This document shows positions 29,432 to 38,965 of a stretch of DNA of 51,268 nt, piece after piece (position 1 is the stretch's first letter; the number at the start of each line of letters is the position of its first letter). Origin of the DNA: Methylotenera sp. (GTDB taxonomy: Bacteria > Pseudomonadota > Gammaproteobacteria > Burkholderiales > Methylophilaceae); contig NZ_JAUXOY010000022.1 of assembly GCF_030684185.1 (NCBI RefSeq), positions 1 through 51,268 on the forward strand, written 5' to 3'. The notes under the pieces are model-generated. The model saw only the letters and a program-made list of their open reading frames with translations, was not told the DNA's origin and did not search any database. A program made the position numbers and the translations under genes.

Positions 29432-31027
29432 GTGTTAATTAGCAACAATATTACCGTGCAATTTGGCGCAAAGCCGCTTTTTGAAAATGTTTCCGTTAAA
29501 TTTGGTGATAATAATCGCTATGGTTTGATTGGTGCAAATGGCTGCGGAAAATCAACCTACATGAAAGTACTGGCTGGCGTATTAACCCCAAGCGCTGGCA
29601 ATATTTCAATAGATAGCCATGAACGCATGGCGTTTCTGCGACAGGACCAATTTGCTTATGAAGACCAACGCGTGTTGGATGTGGTGATGATGGGGCATGA
29701 GCAAATGTGGAATGCCAATGTCGAAAAAAATGCCATCTACGCTAATCTGGAAGCGACTGAAGATGACTACATGCGAGCAGCGGAGTTAGAAGGCGTATTT
29801 GCTGAATATGACGGCTACACTGCCGAGGCCCGTGCTGGCGAGTTGCTCCTAGGTGTTGGCATACCAATTGAACAGCACAATGGTTTAATGAGCGCTGTCG
29901 CACCAGGTTGGAAGCTACGCGTACTATTAGTACAGGCGCTATTTTCTAATCCGGATATTTTGTTGCTGGATGAACCAACCAATAACCTGGACATTAATAC
30001 CATCCGCTGGTTAGAAGATGTGTTGAATAACCGTGACTGTACGATGATTATTATTTCGCATGATCGCCACTTTTTAAACCAGGTATGTACACATACCTGC
30101 GATATGGATTATGGCAAAATTGCCATGTACCCAGGTAATTATGATGATTACATGGAAGCCAGTACTGCCGCTCGTGCGCAAGCTACCAAAGATAACGACA
30201 AGGCCAAACAGATGGTAGCAGAGTTGCAAGACTTTGTGCGCCGTTTCTCTGCTAATGCCTCAAAAGCCAAGCAAGCCACCAGCCGCGCTAAGAAAATAGA
30301 TAAAATTAAAATTGAAGAATTCAAACCTTCAAGTCGCCAATACCCGTTTATTCGCTTTGAATATGATGAGCGCGATAAGCTTTACCGCAACGCCGTTGAG
30401 CTGAAAAAACTCAGCCACGGCTTTGATAAAATCCTGTTTAACGACGTAGATATGATGTTTGAAGCCGGTGAAAAAGTCGCGATTATTGGTGAAAATGGTA
30501 TCGGTAAAACTACATTCTTACGCTGTTTGGCCGGAGATTTACAGCCTAAACATGGCGAAGTGAAATGGGCAGAAAAAGCCAATATCGGTTACTTTGCACA
30601 AGATCATGAATACGAGTTTGAGCAAGGCGAAGATCTGTTTGAATGGATGTCACGCTTTAGACAGGCTGGCGACGACGACCAAGTCGTACGCAGTATGCTA
30701 GGTCGTTTGCTATTTGGTGGTGACGATATTAAAAAATCCGTCAAGGTTTTGTCGGGTGGTGAAAAAGGCCGCATGCTCTATGGAAAAATGATGCTGGCCA
30801 GAACCAATGTCATGCTGATGGATGAACCCACCAACCACATGGACATGGAGTCTATTGAAGCCTTAAATACCGCCTTGGATAAATACAAAGGTACCTTATT
30901 CTTTGTCAGCCATGACCGTGAATTTGTGAGCTCCATCGCTACGCGTATTATTGAAATTAAGGCCGATGGTATTGTAGACTTTACTGGTAACTATGAAGAT
31001 TACTTAGCCAGTCAGGGTGTTGAGTAG
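29432..31027 (+). CDS. ybiT: ABC-F family ATPase, YbiT type
   Basis: This 531-aa protein has two tandem ABC domains and no membrane part. It starts with GTG ([17 protein letters not shown]) after SD AAGGATG. Domain 1 has Walker [10 protein letters not shown] and the relaxed signature [14 protein letters not shown] typical of YbiT; Walker B is [12 protein letters not shown]. Domain 2 has [19 protein letters not shown] and [10 protein letters not shown]. The linker (about 240-320) is basic. ABC-F proteins act on the ribosome E site to relieve stalled translation; the exact YbiT role is less clear. Confidence 0.92.
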   Translation: MLISNNITVQFGAKPLFENVSVKFGDNNRYGLIGANGCGKSTYMKVLAGVLTPSAGNISIDSHERMAFLRQDQFAYEDQRVLDVVMMGHEQMWNANVEKNAIYANLEATEDDYMRAAELEGVFAEYDGYTAEARAGELLLGVGIPIEQHNGLMSAVAPGWKLRVLLVQALFSNPDILLLDEPTNNLDINTIRWLEDVLNNRDCTMIIISHDRHFLNQVCTHTCDMDYGKIAMYPGNYDDYMEASTAARAQATKDNDKAKQMVAELQDFVRRFSANASKAKQATSRAKKIDKIKIEEFKPSSRQYPFIRFEYDERDKLYRNAVELKKLSHGFDKILFNDVDMMFEAGEKVAIIGENGIGKTTFLRCLAGDLQPKHGEVKWAEKANIGYFAQDHEYEFEQGEDLFEWMSRFRQAGDDDQVVRSMLGRLLFGGDDIKKSVKVLSGGEKGRMLYGKMMLARTNVMLMDEPTNHMDMESIEALNTALDKYKGTLFFVSHDREFVSSIATRIIEIKADGIVDFTGNYEDYLASQGVE

Positions 31028-31043
31028 ATAAGACGAACCATTA

Positions 31044-31081
31044 AAAACGTACCAAATACTCTAAGACATTTGCTACGTTTT
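31044..31081 (+). terminator. Likely terminator after ybiT
   Basis: AAAACGTA (31044-31051) and TACGTTTT (31074-31081) pair, and the stem extends by CAAAT/ATTTG across one mismatch. CATTTTATTTTT follows. It lies 16 bases after the ybiT stop. Confidence 0.6.
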
Positions 31082-31139
31082 CATTTTATTTTTCGCATTT
31101 TTCAGTAGATCTCACATAAACCGGTGATTTAATAGTCAT

Positions 31140-31377
31140 TACCTACTTATCAGGAGCTTATTGGGTGATATATTTAATATATTGATGACGAAAAATAATT
31201 CGTATGTAAATACGATTTAAGTAAGAACTAGGGGTATGAGTATACTCAATACCCTGTATAAGAAAATTCTGTTGCCCGTTTGATTTACGTCAACACGCCG
31301 GCAAGATGAAAGGCGCATATTAACGATGCAGGCGCAAAGATACTGCCCTGTTAATTCTAGCCTAAAGGATTTTTATT
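31140..31377 (+). promoter_or_regulatory. Structured leader before a 47-aa membrane-protein gene
   Basis: The 350-base gap before the small gene has several dyads. TCGTAT-GTAA-ATACGA is at 31200-31215. GGGTATGAGTA/TACTC-A-ATACCC (31232-31254) is an almost perfect 11-bp dyad with no loop and so looks more like an operator. GCAT...ATGC is at 31315-31329. A GGC near 31300 could pair with GCC at 31345. The segment GGCGCAAAG (31330-31338) resembles the GCGCAAAG part of the GEMM (c-di-GMP-I) riboswitch core, but other core parts are not clear. Function is unknown. Confidence 0.35.
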
Positions 31378-31521
31378 ATGAAATTGCTTACTGATTTGTT
31401 TTCTTCTGACTATGGTTTAATGAGTTTAGCTGTAATTGCCTTTGTTATATTCATGAGTGCTTGGTTTTATGTTTATTTCAAACGTCATATAGCTGAAGAT
31501 GCCAAAAAAGCAGGACTTTAA
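31378..31521 (+). CDS. Small single-span membrane protein, DUF3149-like, 47 aa
   Basis: This short gene reads MKLLTDLFSSDYGLMSLAVIA, then FVIFMSAWFYVYFKRHI, and ends AEDAKKAGL. A hydrophobic segment (about 13-33) is followed by a basic patch (KRH) and a short amphipathic tail, suggesting one inner-membrane helix. The length and LxxLFSSDYGLMSL start fit the DUF3149 family; this is from memory. SD AAAGGA lies 9 bases before the ATG. A terminator follows 10 bases after the stop, so it is a single-gene unit. Confidence 0.75.
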   Translation: MKLLTDLFSSDYGLMSLAVIAFVIFMSAWFYVYFKRHIAEDAKKAGL

Positions 31522-31531
31522 GCTTACTATT

Positions 31532-31560
31532 CCCTTTAAGTATCGAACTTAAAGGGTTTT
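31532..31560 (+). terminator. Terminator of the 47-aa gene
   Basis: CCCTTTAAG (31532-31540) and CTTAAAGGG (31548-31556) form a 9-bp stem with a 7-base loop, followed by TTTTGTTT. Confidence 0.8.
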
Positions 31561-31783
31561 GTTTGGCTCAAAATTCCCTGTTATTAGGTAAGCGTGGCTT
31601 GCTTTGCATTATATCAATCTTCCAATTCCCACAGCCTATTTCAGTGAGATATCAATATTTCACATACCCGCATATACACTAAATAGCAAAGCTTAAAAAT
31701 ACCAAGCAAGCTACGTCCTTACCAATATTCGCTAGAAGCAACGCTACGTAAAGATTAAAACTCCGAACTAACAATCAGGCATA

Positions 31784-33301
31784 ATGTCTCTTAATAAACA
31801 GTTTTGCCAAAAAAAATATCACATGCCTAACTATAGAAATTACTTTACACCCAAGACGAATGTGTTCACATTTTTACTGGGTGGCTTATTTTTATGGCAG
31901 TCGAATATAGCAATTTCAGCTGATTCAATTTGGTATCGCACTGACGACCCGCTAAAAATAGAGGCGCTAACCCCTCCAGCAATTCCAGAAGGTTATTTAG
32001 AAAGTACGGCTTGCGCGGCAAATACCTATGATTATGCACTGACATTAGCTGAAGTGGCCGAGGCAGCTCTATGCAATAATCCTCAAACTCGTGGTGCCTA
32101 TGCCAGTGCAAGAGTTCAAGCTGCACAGCTTGGTATCGCAAAGTCCGCTTACTTTCCTATAGTCAATGACAACATTACTGGTAATTTGAATGTAACCTTG
32201 CCAGAACAACAATCACGCAATAACCCTTACAGTAATCTTAGTAACAATATCGTTGCTTCTTACCTTTTGTATGATTTTGGCAACCGCGATGCACACCTTG
32301 AAAATGCGCGCCAATTATTACAAGCTGCCAGTGCGACACAAAGCAGTGTTGTGCAAAATCTATTACTTAATGCGATTCAAGCATTTTATCAAGTGCAAGC
32401 AGGCATTGCAGCACTAGATGCAGCGGCAGAATCAGAGCGTGCAAGTGAAGAAAATTTCAAAGCAGCTGATGCCCGATACAAAGCTGGCGTATCAACCCCG
32501 GCAGATAAGTTGCAAGCTCAGACTTTATTCGCACAAAATACCCTTTCTAGGATTACCGCTGAAGGTTCACTAAAAACAGCTTATGGCACGTTGGCTAATG
32601 TAATGGGGCTAGCGGCGAATCAACCCCTAAAATTGGTAACAAACGATTCAATTCAACCATTGCAAAATGTTGAGCAGGATATCGATGCCTTAATTGAACA
32701 AGCGCGTACTCGTCGCCCTGACTTAGTTGCCAGTGATGCGCAATTAAAAGCTGCCCAAGCAAGCGTAGATGCAAGCCGCGCTGCAACAAAGCCTTCCGTA
32801 TCAGTTGCTGTTTCAAATAACATTCAGGATGGCAACAGTACGGCTTTTAATAGCAACTCAGCTTTAGGTGTCACGGTTTCTATCCCTATTTTTAGCGGCT
32901 ATGGCCCAAGTTATAAAATCCGTTCAGCAGAAGCCAATGCAGACTTACGCACAGCTCAACGAGACCAATTGCGTTTACAAATTTCTTTAGATGTTTGGCG
33001 CGCCTACCAAAGTTTGCGTACAGCCAACGAATCTATACGCGCTGCATCTATTCTGGTTAGCAGTGCTTTAGAGTCGTCACGCGTAGCACTGGGGCGTTAC
33101 AAAGCAGGCGTTGGCAATATAATCGATTCAATCAATGCACAAAGCGCATTAGCGAACGCCAGACAACAACAAATTCAGGCACATCTTAACTGGAACATTG
33201 CACGTGCAACCCTTGCCCAGTCAATAGGCGGCCTTGATAATGCCATGATTCAATCGTTGCCTTTAGGCGGTGGAAATATGCAAACTAATAAAGTAAACTG
33301 A
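31784..33301 (+). CDS. TolC-family outer membrane efflux protein
   Basis: This outer-membrane channel of a tripartite exporter has up to 505 aa. Two outer-membrane-efflux (OEP) domains cover about 55-250 and 270-480, with alpha-barrel coiled coils (LANVMGLAANQPL, LVSSALESSRVALGRYKAGVGN). The sequence GVSTPADKLQAQ and its equivalent GVGNIIDSINAQ mark the internal repeat. A hydrophobic signal lies at about residues 28-44. The ATG at 31784 has a weak SD (CAGG); an ATG 13 codons later would give a more normal signal peptide. The macA-like gene follows at 15 bases. Confidence 0.92.
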   Translation: MSLNKQFCQKKYHMPNYRNYFTPKTNVFTFLLGGLFLWQSNIAISADSIWYRTDDPLKIEALTPPAIPEGYLESTACAANTYDYALTLAEVAEAALCNNPQTRGAYASARVQAAQLGIAKSAYFPIVNDNITGNLNVTLPEQQSRNNPYSNLSNNIVASYLLYDFGNRDAHLENARQLLQAASATQSSVVQNLLLNAIQAFYQVQAGIAALDAAAESERASEENFKAADARYKAGVSTPADKLQAQTLFAQNTLSRITAEGSLKTAYGTLANVMGLAANQPLKLVTNDSIQPLQNVEQDIDALIEQARTRRPDLVASDAQLKAAQASVDASRAATKPSVSVAVSNNIQDGNSTAFNSNSALGVTVSIPIFSGYGPSYKIRSAEANADLRTAQRDQLRLQISLDVWRAYQSLRTANESIRAASILVSSALESSRVALGRYKAGVGNIIDSINAQSALANARQQQIQAHLNWNIARATLAQSIGGLDNAMIQSLPLGGGNMQTNKVN

Positions 33302-33316
33302 TTTGGAATTGCAACA

Positions 33317-34513
33317 ATGAATAAACTTATCAAAAAAGCAATCATCGCATTCATATTTTTGGCAGTGGTTGCTGGTGCTTATTATTACTATACCAAGCAC
33401 AACACTATTCAGCCTGACCAACTCTACCGATTACAGGAAATTACCCAAGGTGACGTTGCGCAAAGCGTTTCAGCCAACGGCACGCTCAATCCTGTGACTT
33501 TAATTAGCGTTGGTACACAGGTTTCTGGGCGCGTAAGCAAGCTATATGTTGACTTCAACGACCATGTAGAAAAAGGCCAAATATTATTAGAGCTAGACGA
33601 TGCGTTATTTGCTTCGCAGATTGCGCAATCGCAAGGTAATGTGCGAAATGTGCAAGCCTCGGTTGAACTGGCACAAGCCAACGAAGCAAGAATGCGTACA
33701 CTCTACGCTCAGGAATACGTTTCAAAACAAGAGCTAGACCAATCTGTACAAGCATTAAAATCTGCCCGTGCCCAGTTGGATACTGCCCGTGGGCAATTAC
33801 TGCGAGATCAAACTAACCAAAGCTATTCTGTGATTCGCTCCCCAGTTTCGGGTGTTGTGATAGATAGAGTCGTGGATGTTGGCCAAACTGTCGCCGCGAG
33901 TTTTCAAACGCCTACGCTGATTAAAATCGCTCAGGATTTATCCAAAATGCAGATTGACTCTAGCTTTGCTGAAGCAGATATTGGCAATATAAAAGTTGGG
34001 CAAAAAGCTAAATTTAGTGTGGATGCATTTCCAAACCGGAATTTTGAAGGTGTTGTTAAGCAACTTCGACTAAATCCTACTGTTACATCTAATGTCGTCA
34101 CTTATAATGTTGTGGTGTCAGTAGATAATCCAGAACAAGTACTGTTGCCTGGTATGACTGCATATGTGAATATTATGGTCGCAAAACACGAAAATGTTCT
34201 ACTCGCACCCAACGCGGCACTTCGTTTTAAACCAAAATTAGACGACAACTCAGCTGACAAAACCACATCTAATCGCGGCCAAAATTCAGGCAGAAAAAAA
34301 TCAGGAAAAGAAGATACTTCTAGCGGCAAACTTTATGTGATTCAGAATGGAAAGCTAACCCCACTACGCATTAATGTAGGCATTTCTGATGGAAAATTTA
34401 CCGAGATAAGCAGCGCTGAACTTAAAGTAAACGACAAAGTAATTGTTGGAGAAAATCAAACTAATGACGCTATATCATCTTCGACCAGCACTATGCGCTT
34501 CAGGATGTTCTAA
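33317..34513 (+). CDS. macA: MacA-type periplasmic adaptor (membrane fusion protein)
   Basis: This 398-aa protein has one N-terminal membrane anchor (about 8-24, AIIAFIFLAVVAGAYYYYT), then the lipoyl/barrel-sandwich half-motifs (SVGTQVSGRVSKLYVDFND, SVIRSPVSGVVIDRVVDVGQTV) flanking an alpha-hairpin (about 100-165). A beta-barrel domain and membrane-proximal domain follow. A Ser/Lys-rich insert (DKTTSNRGQNSGRKKSGKEDTS, about 314-335) is a linker. It connects the MacB-type transporter to the TolC-like channel. The stop codon overlaps the next ATG (TAATG). Confidence 0.92.
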   Translation: MNKLIKKAIIAFIFLAVVAGAYYYYTKHNTIQPDQLYRLQEITQGDVAQSVSANGTLNPVTLISVGTQVSGRVSKLYVDFNDHVEKGQILLELDDALFASQIAQSQGNVRNVQASVELAQANEARMRTLYAQEYVSKQELDQSVQALKSARAQLDTARGQLLRDQTNQSYSVIRSPVSGVVIDRVVDVGQTVAASFQTPTLIKIAQDLSKMQIDSSFAEADIGNIKVGQKAKFSVDAFPNRNFEGVVKQLRLNPTVTSNVVTYNVVVSVDNPEQVLLPGMTAYVNIMVAKHENVLLAPNAALRFKPKLDDNSADKTTSNRGQNSGRKKSGKEDTSSGKLYVIQNGKLTPLRINVGISDGKFTEISSAELKVNDKVIVGENQTNDAISSSTSTMRFRMF

Positions 34514-35232
34514 TGAGCCTAGTTTTAGTGCAAGACTTGAACAAAGATTATGAAACTGCTGCAGGCGCAATCACAGTTCTAAAGCAAGTTAACTTCACAA
34601 TGGATGCAGGTGACTTTGTCGCCATTATGGGACCTTCTGGTTCAGGTAAATCAACCTTCATGAATATTTTAGGTTGCCTCGACAAGCCTACCAGCGGGCA
34701 ATATACACTTGATCGTCATCACGTTGCAGCGTTGAATGGAAACGAGCTGGCTCAAATTCGCAATCAGACCATCGGATTTGTATTTCAGGGTTTCAATCTA
34801 CTATCACGCACTACCCTTTTGGATAACGTTGCATTACCGCTGGTGTATTCAGGGGTGAGTAAGAGCGAACGCCAGTCACGTGCTAAGACCTTGCTGGAAA
34901 AAGTAGGTTTAGGCAAACATATACACGCCCTCCCCAACCAAATTTCTGGCGGACAACAACAGCGTGTCGCCATTGCTCGTGCATTGGTGAATCGTCCAAG
35001 GCTGATACTTGCCGATGAACCAACGGGTAACTTGGATAGTGTTACCAGTGAAGAAATAATGGCGCTGTTTTCAGAATTAAATGCTGAAGATATTTCAATT
35101 ATTCTGGTAACGCACGAATCCGACATCGCCGCACATGCCAGCCGGCAAATACGCTTTTTGGATGGTCGAATTGTGCATGATGAACGCACCCAATCAACGA
35201 CACCTGTGACTCAAGCAGAGGAAACTAGCTAA
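34513..35232 (+). CDS. MacB-type ABC transporter, ATP-binding subunit
   Basis: This 239-aa ATPase has Walker A GPSGSGKST, Q-loop FVFQGFNLL, signature ISGGQQQR and Walker B LILADEPTGNLDS, then the H-loop VTHESD. It is the LolD/MacB type. E. coli MacB fuses ATPase and permease in one chain of about 648 aa; here they are two genes, 13 bases apart. The start overlaps macA by one base. Confidence 0.94.
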   Translation: MSLVLVQDLNKDYETAAGAITVLKQVNFTMDAGDFVAIMGPSGSGKSTFMNILGCLDKPTSGQYTLDRHHVAALNGNELAQIRNQTIGFVFQGFNLLSRTTLLDNVALPLVYSGVSKSERQSRAKTLLEKVGLGKHIHALPNQISGGQQQRVAIARALVNRPRLILADEPTGNLDSVTSEEIMALFSELNAEDISIILVTHESDIAAHASRQIRFLDGRIVHDERTQSTTPVTQAEETS

Positions 35233-35245
35233 TGGAGGCACCCCG

Positions 35246-36466
35246 ATGTTTTCAGCAATGCTAGGGGAAGCTTGGCGCGCCATGGGAGCTAATCGCCTGC
35301 GTACATTTCTCACGATGTTAGGCATGATGATAGGCGTGGGCTCAGTGGTACTTATGATGGCCGTTGGACAAGGTGCGCAAGAGTCAGTCAAGCAATCTAT
35401 CAATGCCATGGGGAGTAATCTATTTATTGTACTTTCTGGGTCTTTCACCGCAAGTGGTGCACGCTCTGGTAGCGGTAACTCCAGCTCACTTAATGTAAAC
35501 GATGCGAATGCGATAGGTGAGTTGGATGGTGTTAACAACGTAGCTCCAATTAGTATGGGCAACGCACAAGTCGTATATGGTAATAATAACTGGAGTACCA
35601 GCATTATCGGCACTACCCCAGCCTATTTAGATATTCGTGTTTGGGAACTTGAAGATGGTTATGTCTTTTCAGAATCTGACATACGCTCCGCCACACGCGT
35701 TGCTTTAGTTGGTAAAACTGTCGTAGAGAATATATTTGGTGATACTAATCCTATTGGTAAAACCATCCGCATCAAACAAAATCCTTTTGTGGTATTAGGT
35801 GTATTGAAAAGTAAAGGTCAAAGCTTGGATGGCCGCGATCAGGATGACACCATCATTATTCCCTTAACAACTGCACAACGTAAGATTCTAGGTAATCAAT
35901 TTGCAGGCAGTGTTAGACAAATTATGGTGCAGGCCAATACGCAAGAACTCATGCCGATGGTGGAACAAAACATTAATGGCCTACTTAATCAACGCCACAA
36001 TATTCGAGAAGGTTCTGATAGTGATTTTTTTGTACGCAACCTCACAGCCGTAGCTAACTCGGCGGCAGAAACCACAAGAACGATGTCATTGTTATTAGGC
36101 GCTATCGCGTCAGTTTCATTGTTAGTCGGAGGCATCGGTATTATGAACATCATGCTGGTTTCTGTCACGGAACGTACGCGTGAAATTGGCATTCGCATGG
36201 CAATTGGTGCACGCGAGCGCGATATTCTCTTACAGTTTTTACTTGAAGCCATTGTGATTTCAATCATCGGTTGCTTGATAGGCCTGATTTTAGGCATCAC
36301 TGGCGCTATGCTGGTCAATAAAATAACACAAGCCGCCGTTGTTATTTCAAGCAACTCAGTGATGATTGCCTTTGCTGTTGCGGCCAGCGTTGGTATATTT
36401 TTCGGGTTCTACCCTGCGCGCAAGGCCGCCCGCATGAATCCGATTGAAGCACTCCGCTACCAATAA
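35246..36466 (+). CDS. MacB-type ABC transporter, permease subunit
   Basis: This 406-aa protein has the FtsX/MacB topology. The N-terminal membrane helix follows RLRTFLTMLGMMIGVGSVVLM, a periplasmic core domain (about 50-275) comes next, and three C-terminal helices are near 285-305, 330-350 and 370-390. GIRMAIGAR and the end FYPARKAARMNPIEALRYQ are family signatures. It completes the exporter. The substrate cannot be predicted; macrolides, siderophores, lipopeptides or toxins are possible. SD GGAGG precedes the ATG. Confidence 0.93.
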   Translation: MFSAMLGEAWRAMGANRLRTFLTMLGMMIGVGSVVLMMAVGQGAQESVKQSINAMGSNLFIVLSGSFTASGARSGSGNSSSLNVNDANAIGELDGVNNVAPISMGNAQVVYGNNNWSTSIIGTTPAYLDIRVWELEDGYVFSESDIRSATRVALVGKTVVENIFGDTNPIGKTIRIKQNPFVVLGVLKSKGQSLDGRDQDDTIIIPLTTAQRKILGNQFAGSVRQIMVQANTQELMPMVEQNINGLLNQRHNIREGSDSDFFVRNLTAVANSAAETTRTMSLLLGAIASVSLLVGGIGIMNIMLVSVTERTREIGIRMAIGARERDILLQFLLEAIVISIIGCLIGLILGITGAMLVNKITQAAVVISSNSVMIAFAVAASVGIFFGFYPARKAARMNPIEALRYQ

Positions 36467-36540
36467 ATAACCAGAGATAAACCGCGAGCAAGGTAATGGT
36501 TAGCGTGATAACGAAACCGCCTTGCAAATATCACACCCAA

Positions 36541-36567
36541 CAAAAAACCCAGCTCAAGAGCTGGGTT
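36541..36567 (-). terminator. Terminator of typA (minus strand)
   Basis: AACCCAGCTC (36546-36555) and GAGCTGGGTT (36558-36567) form a 10-bp stem with an AA loop. On the minus strand it is followed by TTTTTTG, so it serves typA and may also slow macB read-through. Confidence 0.75.
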
Positions 36568-36612
36568 CAAATCAATACGTGGTTCAAATCAAGACGTGGT
36601 TTAAATCAAACC
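36564..36612. repeat. Three tandem 17-bp repeats
   Basis: GGTTCAAATCAATACGT (36564-36580), GGTTCAAATCAAGACGT (36581-36597) and a partial GGTTTAAATCAAACC (36598-36612) are arranged head to tail, overlapping the 3' arm of the terminator. They sit between the convergent macB and typA genes. It is probably a slippage product; no function is known. Confidence 0.75.
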
Positions 36613-36629
36613 AAAAAAAATATTTAACG

Positions 36630-38459
36630 CTAAGATTTATTTGTACCAGAACGTTTACGCTCATTTTCTGTTAAATAGCGTTTACGGATACGTATCGTTT
36701 TAGGGGTAATTTCCACCAATTCATCATCATCAATAAACTCAACAGCTGACTCTAAAGATAATGCAATCGGTGTAATCAGGCGCACCGCTTCATCCGTGCC
36801 TGATGAACGCACGTTGGTGAGTTGCTTACCTTTAATCGGGTTTACCACTAAATCGTTATCACGGCTATGAATGCCGATAATCATACCTTCGTACAATTTA
36901 TCTCCCGGTACTGAAAACATTTTACCGCGGTCTTGCAATTTCCAAAGCGCGTAGGCTACAGCCTCACCCTTTTCAGCTGAAATTAACACGCCATTACGAC
37001 GGCCAGGCATATCTGCTTTTACTGGTGCGTATTCATCAAACACGTGACCCATTAAGCCTGTACCGCGTGTCATGGTTAAAAACTCACCTTGAAAACCAAT
37101 CAATCCACGCGCCGGAATTTTGTACTCTAAACGTGTGCGGCCGTTACCGTCTGATTCCATATTTTGCATTTCACCACGGCGGCGGCCTAATTCTTCCATT
37201 GCGGCACCTTGGTGCTCATCTTCTAAATCCACCGTTAAAATTTCATACGGCTCACATTTTTCACCGTTAATTTCACGGAACACTACTTTTGGCTTACCAA
37301 CCGCCATTTCAAAGCCTTCACGGCGCATGTTTTCAAGCAAAATGGTCAGGTGTAACTCGCCACGGCCAGACACACGGAAAACATCATTATCTTCAGTATC
37401 TTCTACACGCAGCGCCACGTTCACTAAAAGTTCTTTTGTTAAACGGTCACGGATTTGGCGACTAGTCACAAATTTACCTTCAGTTCCTGCTAACGGTGAA
37501 GTGTTTACCATAAAGTCCATCGTCAGCGTTGGTTCATCCACGCCTAAATGCGGCAAGCCTTTTGCGTTTTCACGGTCACACACGGTAAAGCCGATACCAA
37601 TATCATCTAAACCAGAAATAATCACAATATCGCCGGCTTCAGCTTCTTCAACTGGCACACGCTCTAGACCACGGAAACCAAGTACTTGGTTGATTTTACC
37701 CACGGCAATTTGTTTATCTTCGTTCATCACGGTAACCGCTTGACCAGGTTTGATTTTACCGTTGGTAATACGACCAATGCCTAAACGGCCTGTATAAGTA
37801 GAATAATCTAACGCTGAAATTTGCAATTGCAGGGGCGCGTTGCTGTCGCCAGTTGGCGGGGTAACATGGCTCAAAATGGTATCAAATAAAGCACGCATAT
37901 TATCGGTAGGTGCGTTCATATCTAACATTGCATAACCGTTAATCGCTGACGCGTAAACGATAGGAAAATCTAACTGCTCATCTGTTGCGCCTAAATTGGC
38001 GAAAAGATCAAACGTTTGGTTAATCACCCAATCAGTACGTGCACCTGGACGGTCAACCTTGTTAATCACTACGATTGGCTTTAAGCCAAGTGCCAACGCT
38101 TTTTTAGTCACAAAACGCGTTTGAGGCATTGGGCCTTCAACGGCATCTACCAGCAATACCACGCCATCTACCATACCTAATACGCGCTCAACCTCGCCAC
38201 CAAAGTCCGCATGGCCCGGTGTATCGACGATGTTAATGTGCGTACCTTCATAAACCAAAGCGGTATTTTTAGCCAAAATGGTAATACCACGTTCTTTTTC
38301 AATATCGCCACTATCCATCACACGCTCAACCACCGCGTGGTGTGATGAAAAAGTACCAGCTTGCTGTAAAAGTTTATCCACCATGGTGGTTTTACCATGG
38401 TCAACGTGGGCGATAATTGCGACATTTCTGAGGTTTCTAGTACCAGGGGTGCGTGACAT
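36630..38459 (-). CDS. typA: Ribosome-associated GTPase TypA/BipA
   Basis: This translational GTPase acts in ribosome assembly and stress or cold adaptation. From the ATG at 38459 ([20 protein letters not shown]) it is 609 aa, close to the usual 605-615. G motifs are [25 protein letters not shown] and [12 protein letters not shown]-like domains III/V and the BipA C-terminal domain ([31 protein letters not shown]) follow. An open frame continues 13 codons upstream without conserved residues. It is convergent with macB. Confidence 0.96.
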   Translation of the reverse strand: MSRTPGTRNLRNVAIIAHVDHGKTTMVDKLLQQAGTFSSHHAVVERVMDSGDIEKERGITILAKNTALVYEGTHINIVDTPGHADFGGEVERVLGMVDGVVLLVDAVEGPMPQTRFVTKKALALGLKPIVVINKVDRPGARTDWVINQTFDLFANLGATDEQLDFPIVYASAINGYAMLDMNAPTDNMRALFDTILSHVTPPTGDSNAPLQLQISALDYSTYTGRLGIGRITNGKIKPGQAVTVMNEDKQIAVGKINQVLGFRGLERVPVEEAEAGDIVIISGLDDIGIGFTVCDRENAKGLPHLGVDEPTLTMDFMVNTSPLAGTEGKFVTSRQIRDRLTKELLVNVALRVEDTEDNDVFRVSGRGELHLTILLENMRREGFEMAVGKPKVVFREINGEKCEPYEILTVDLEDEHQGAAMEELGRRRGEMQNMESDGNGRTRLEYKIPARGLIGFQGEFLTMTRGTGLMGHVFDEYAPVKADMPGRRNGVLISAEKGEAVAYALWKLQDRGKMFSVPGDKLYEGMIIGIHSRDNDLVVNPIKGKQLTNVRSSGTDEAVRLITPIALSLESAVEFIDDDELVEITPKTIRIRKRYLTENERKRSGTNKS

Positions 38460-38965
38460 AATTGTGTAGCCAGTATTGAAAGGCGGCGATTTTAACACAC
38501 TAATTGACTATTTAATTTTACAAGTTCAATTATTAATTTGACATTCTGAATTAAATGGTTATACTGCGCGCTTCATTCGCAACTTAACGTTTTTGCGATA
38601 TGTTTAAATACATATTTTAAGTTGCTTGAATCATTGCCCTGACCCTTCTGTTGCTCGTGAAATTTTGAAGCAACTATCAAGAAATCGAACTATTGATTTT
38701 TACTGGTTAGCGGCTGTGCCCGTGCGCTGGTAAAGATTATATTAGCTAGTTTAAATAGAGTTTGAAAAACTTAAGTTGTTAATTCAGCTTATTCTTTTAA
38801 TTCAACTCAACCTAAACCAAATATTTTCTGCGTTTATATTGCCCTTGCTCATAAGCTTAACTAATTGCTTATGTTCAAATGATATGTCCGTTTTTACTTA
38901 GCGCCCTTTTTGTTTGACTTACTATTGGTTATCACTTATTAGCGGTAACCTAGAAAGGGACTACT
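38460..38965 (+). other. Long intergenic leader before the first DEAD-box gene
   Basis: These 506 bases hold the divergent promoters of typA and the helicase gene. GTTGCT (38650-38655) and AGCAAC (38669-38674) can form a short stem, and U-rich stretches follow (for example 38778-38800 and 38890-38925). A long 5' UTR would fit the autoregulated, cold-responsive mRNAs known for DEAD-box helicases. I see no open frame worth calling. Confidence 0.4.

Noticed and set aside
31290-31365. c-di-GMP-I (GEMM) riboswitch
   Set aside because: Only the GCGCAAAG segment and a loose GGC/GCC pair match; the GAAA-capped stem and receptor parts are not evident. Kept only as an unexplained leader.
36564-36612. 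Possible CRISPR-like repeat
   Set aside because: The units are directly abutting with no spacers and there are only three; no cas genes are near.
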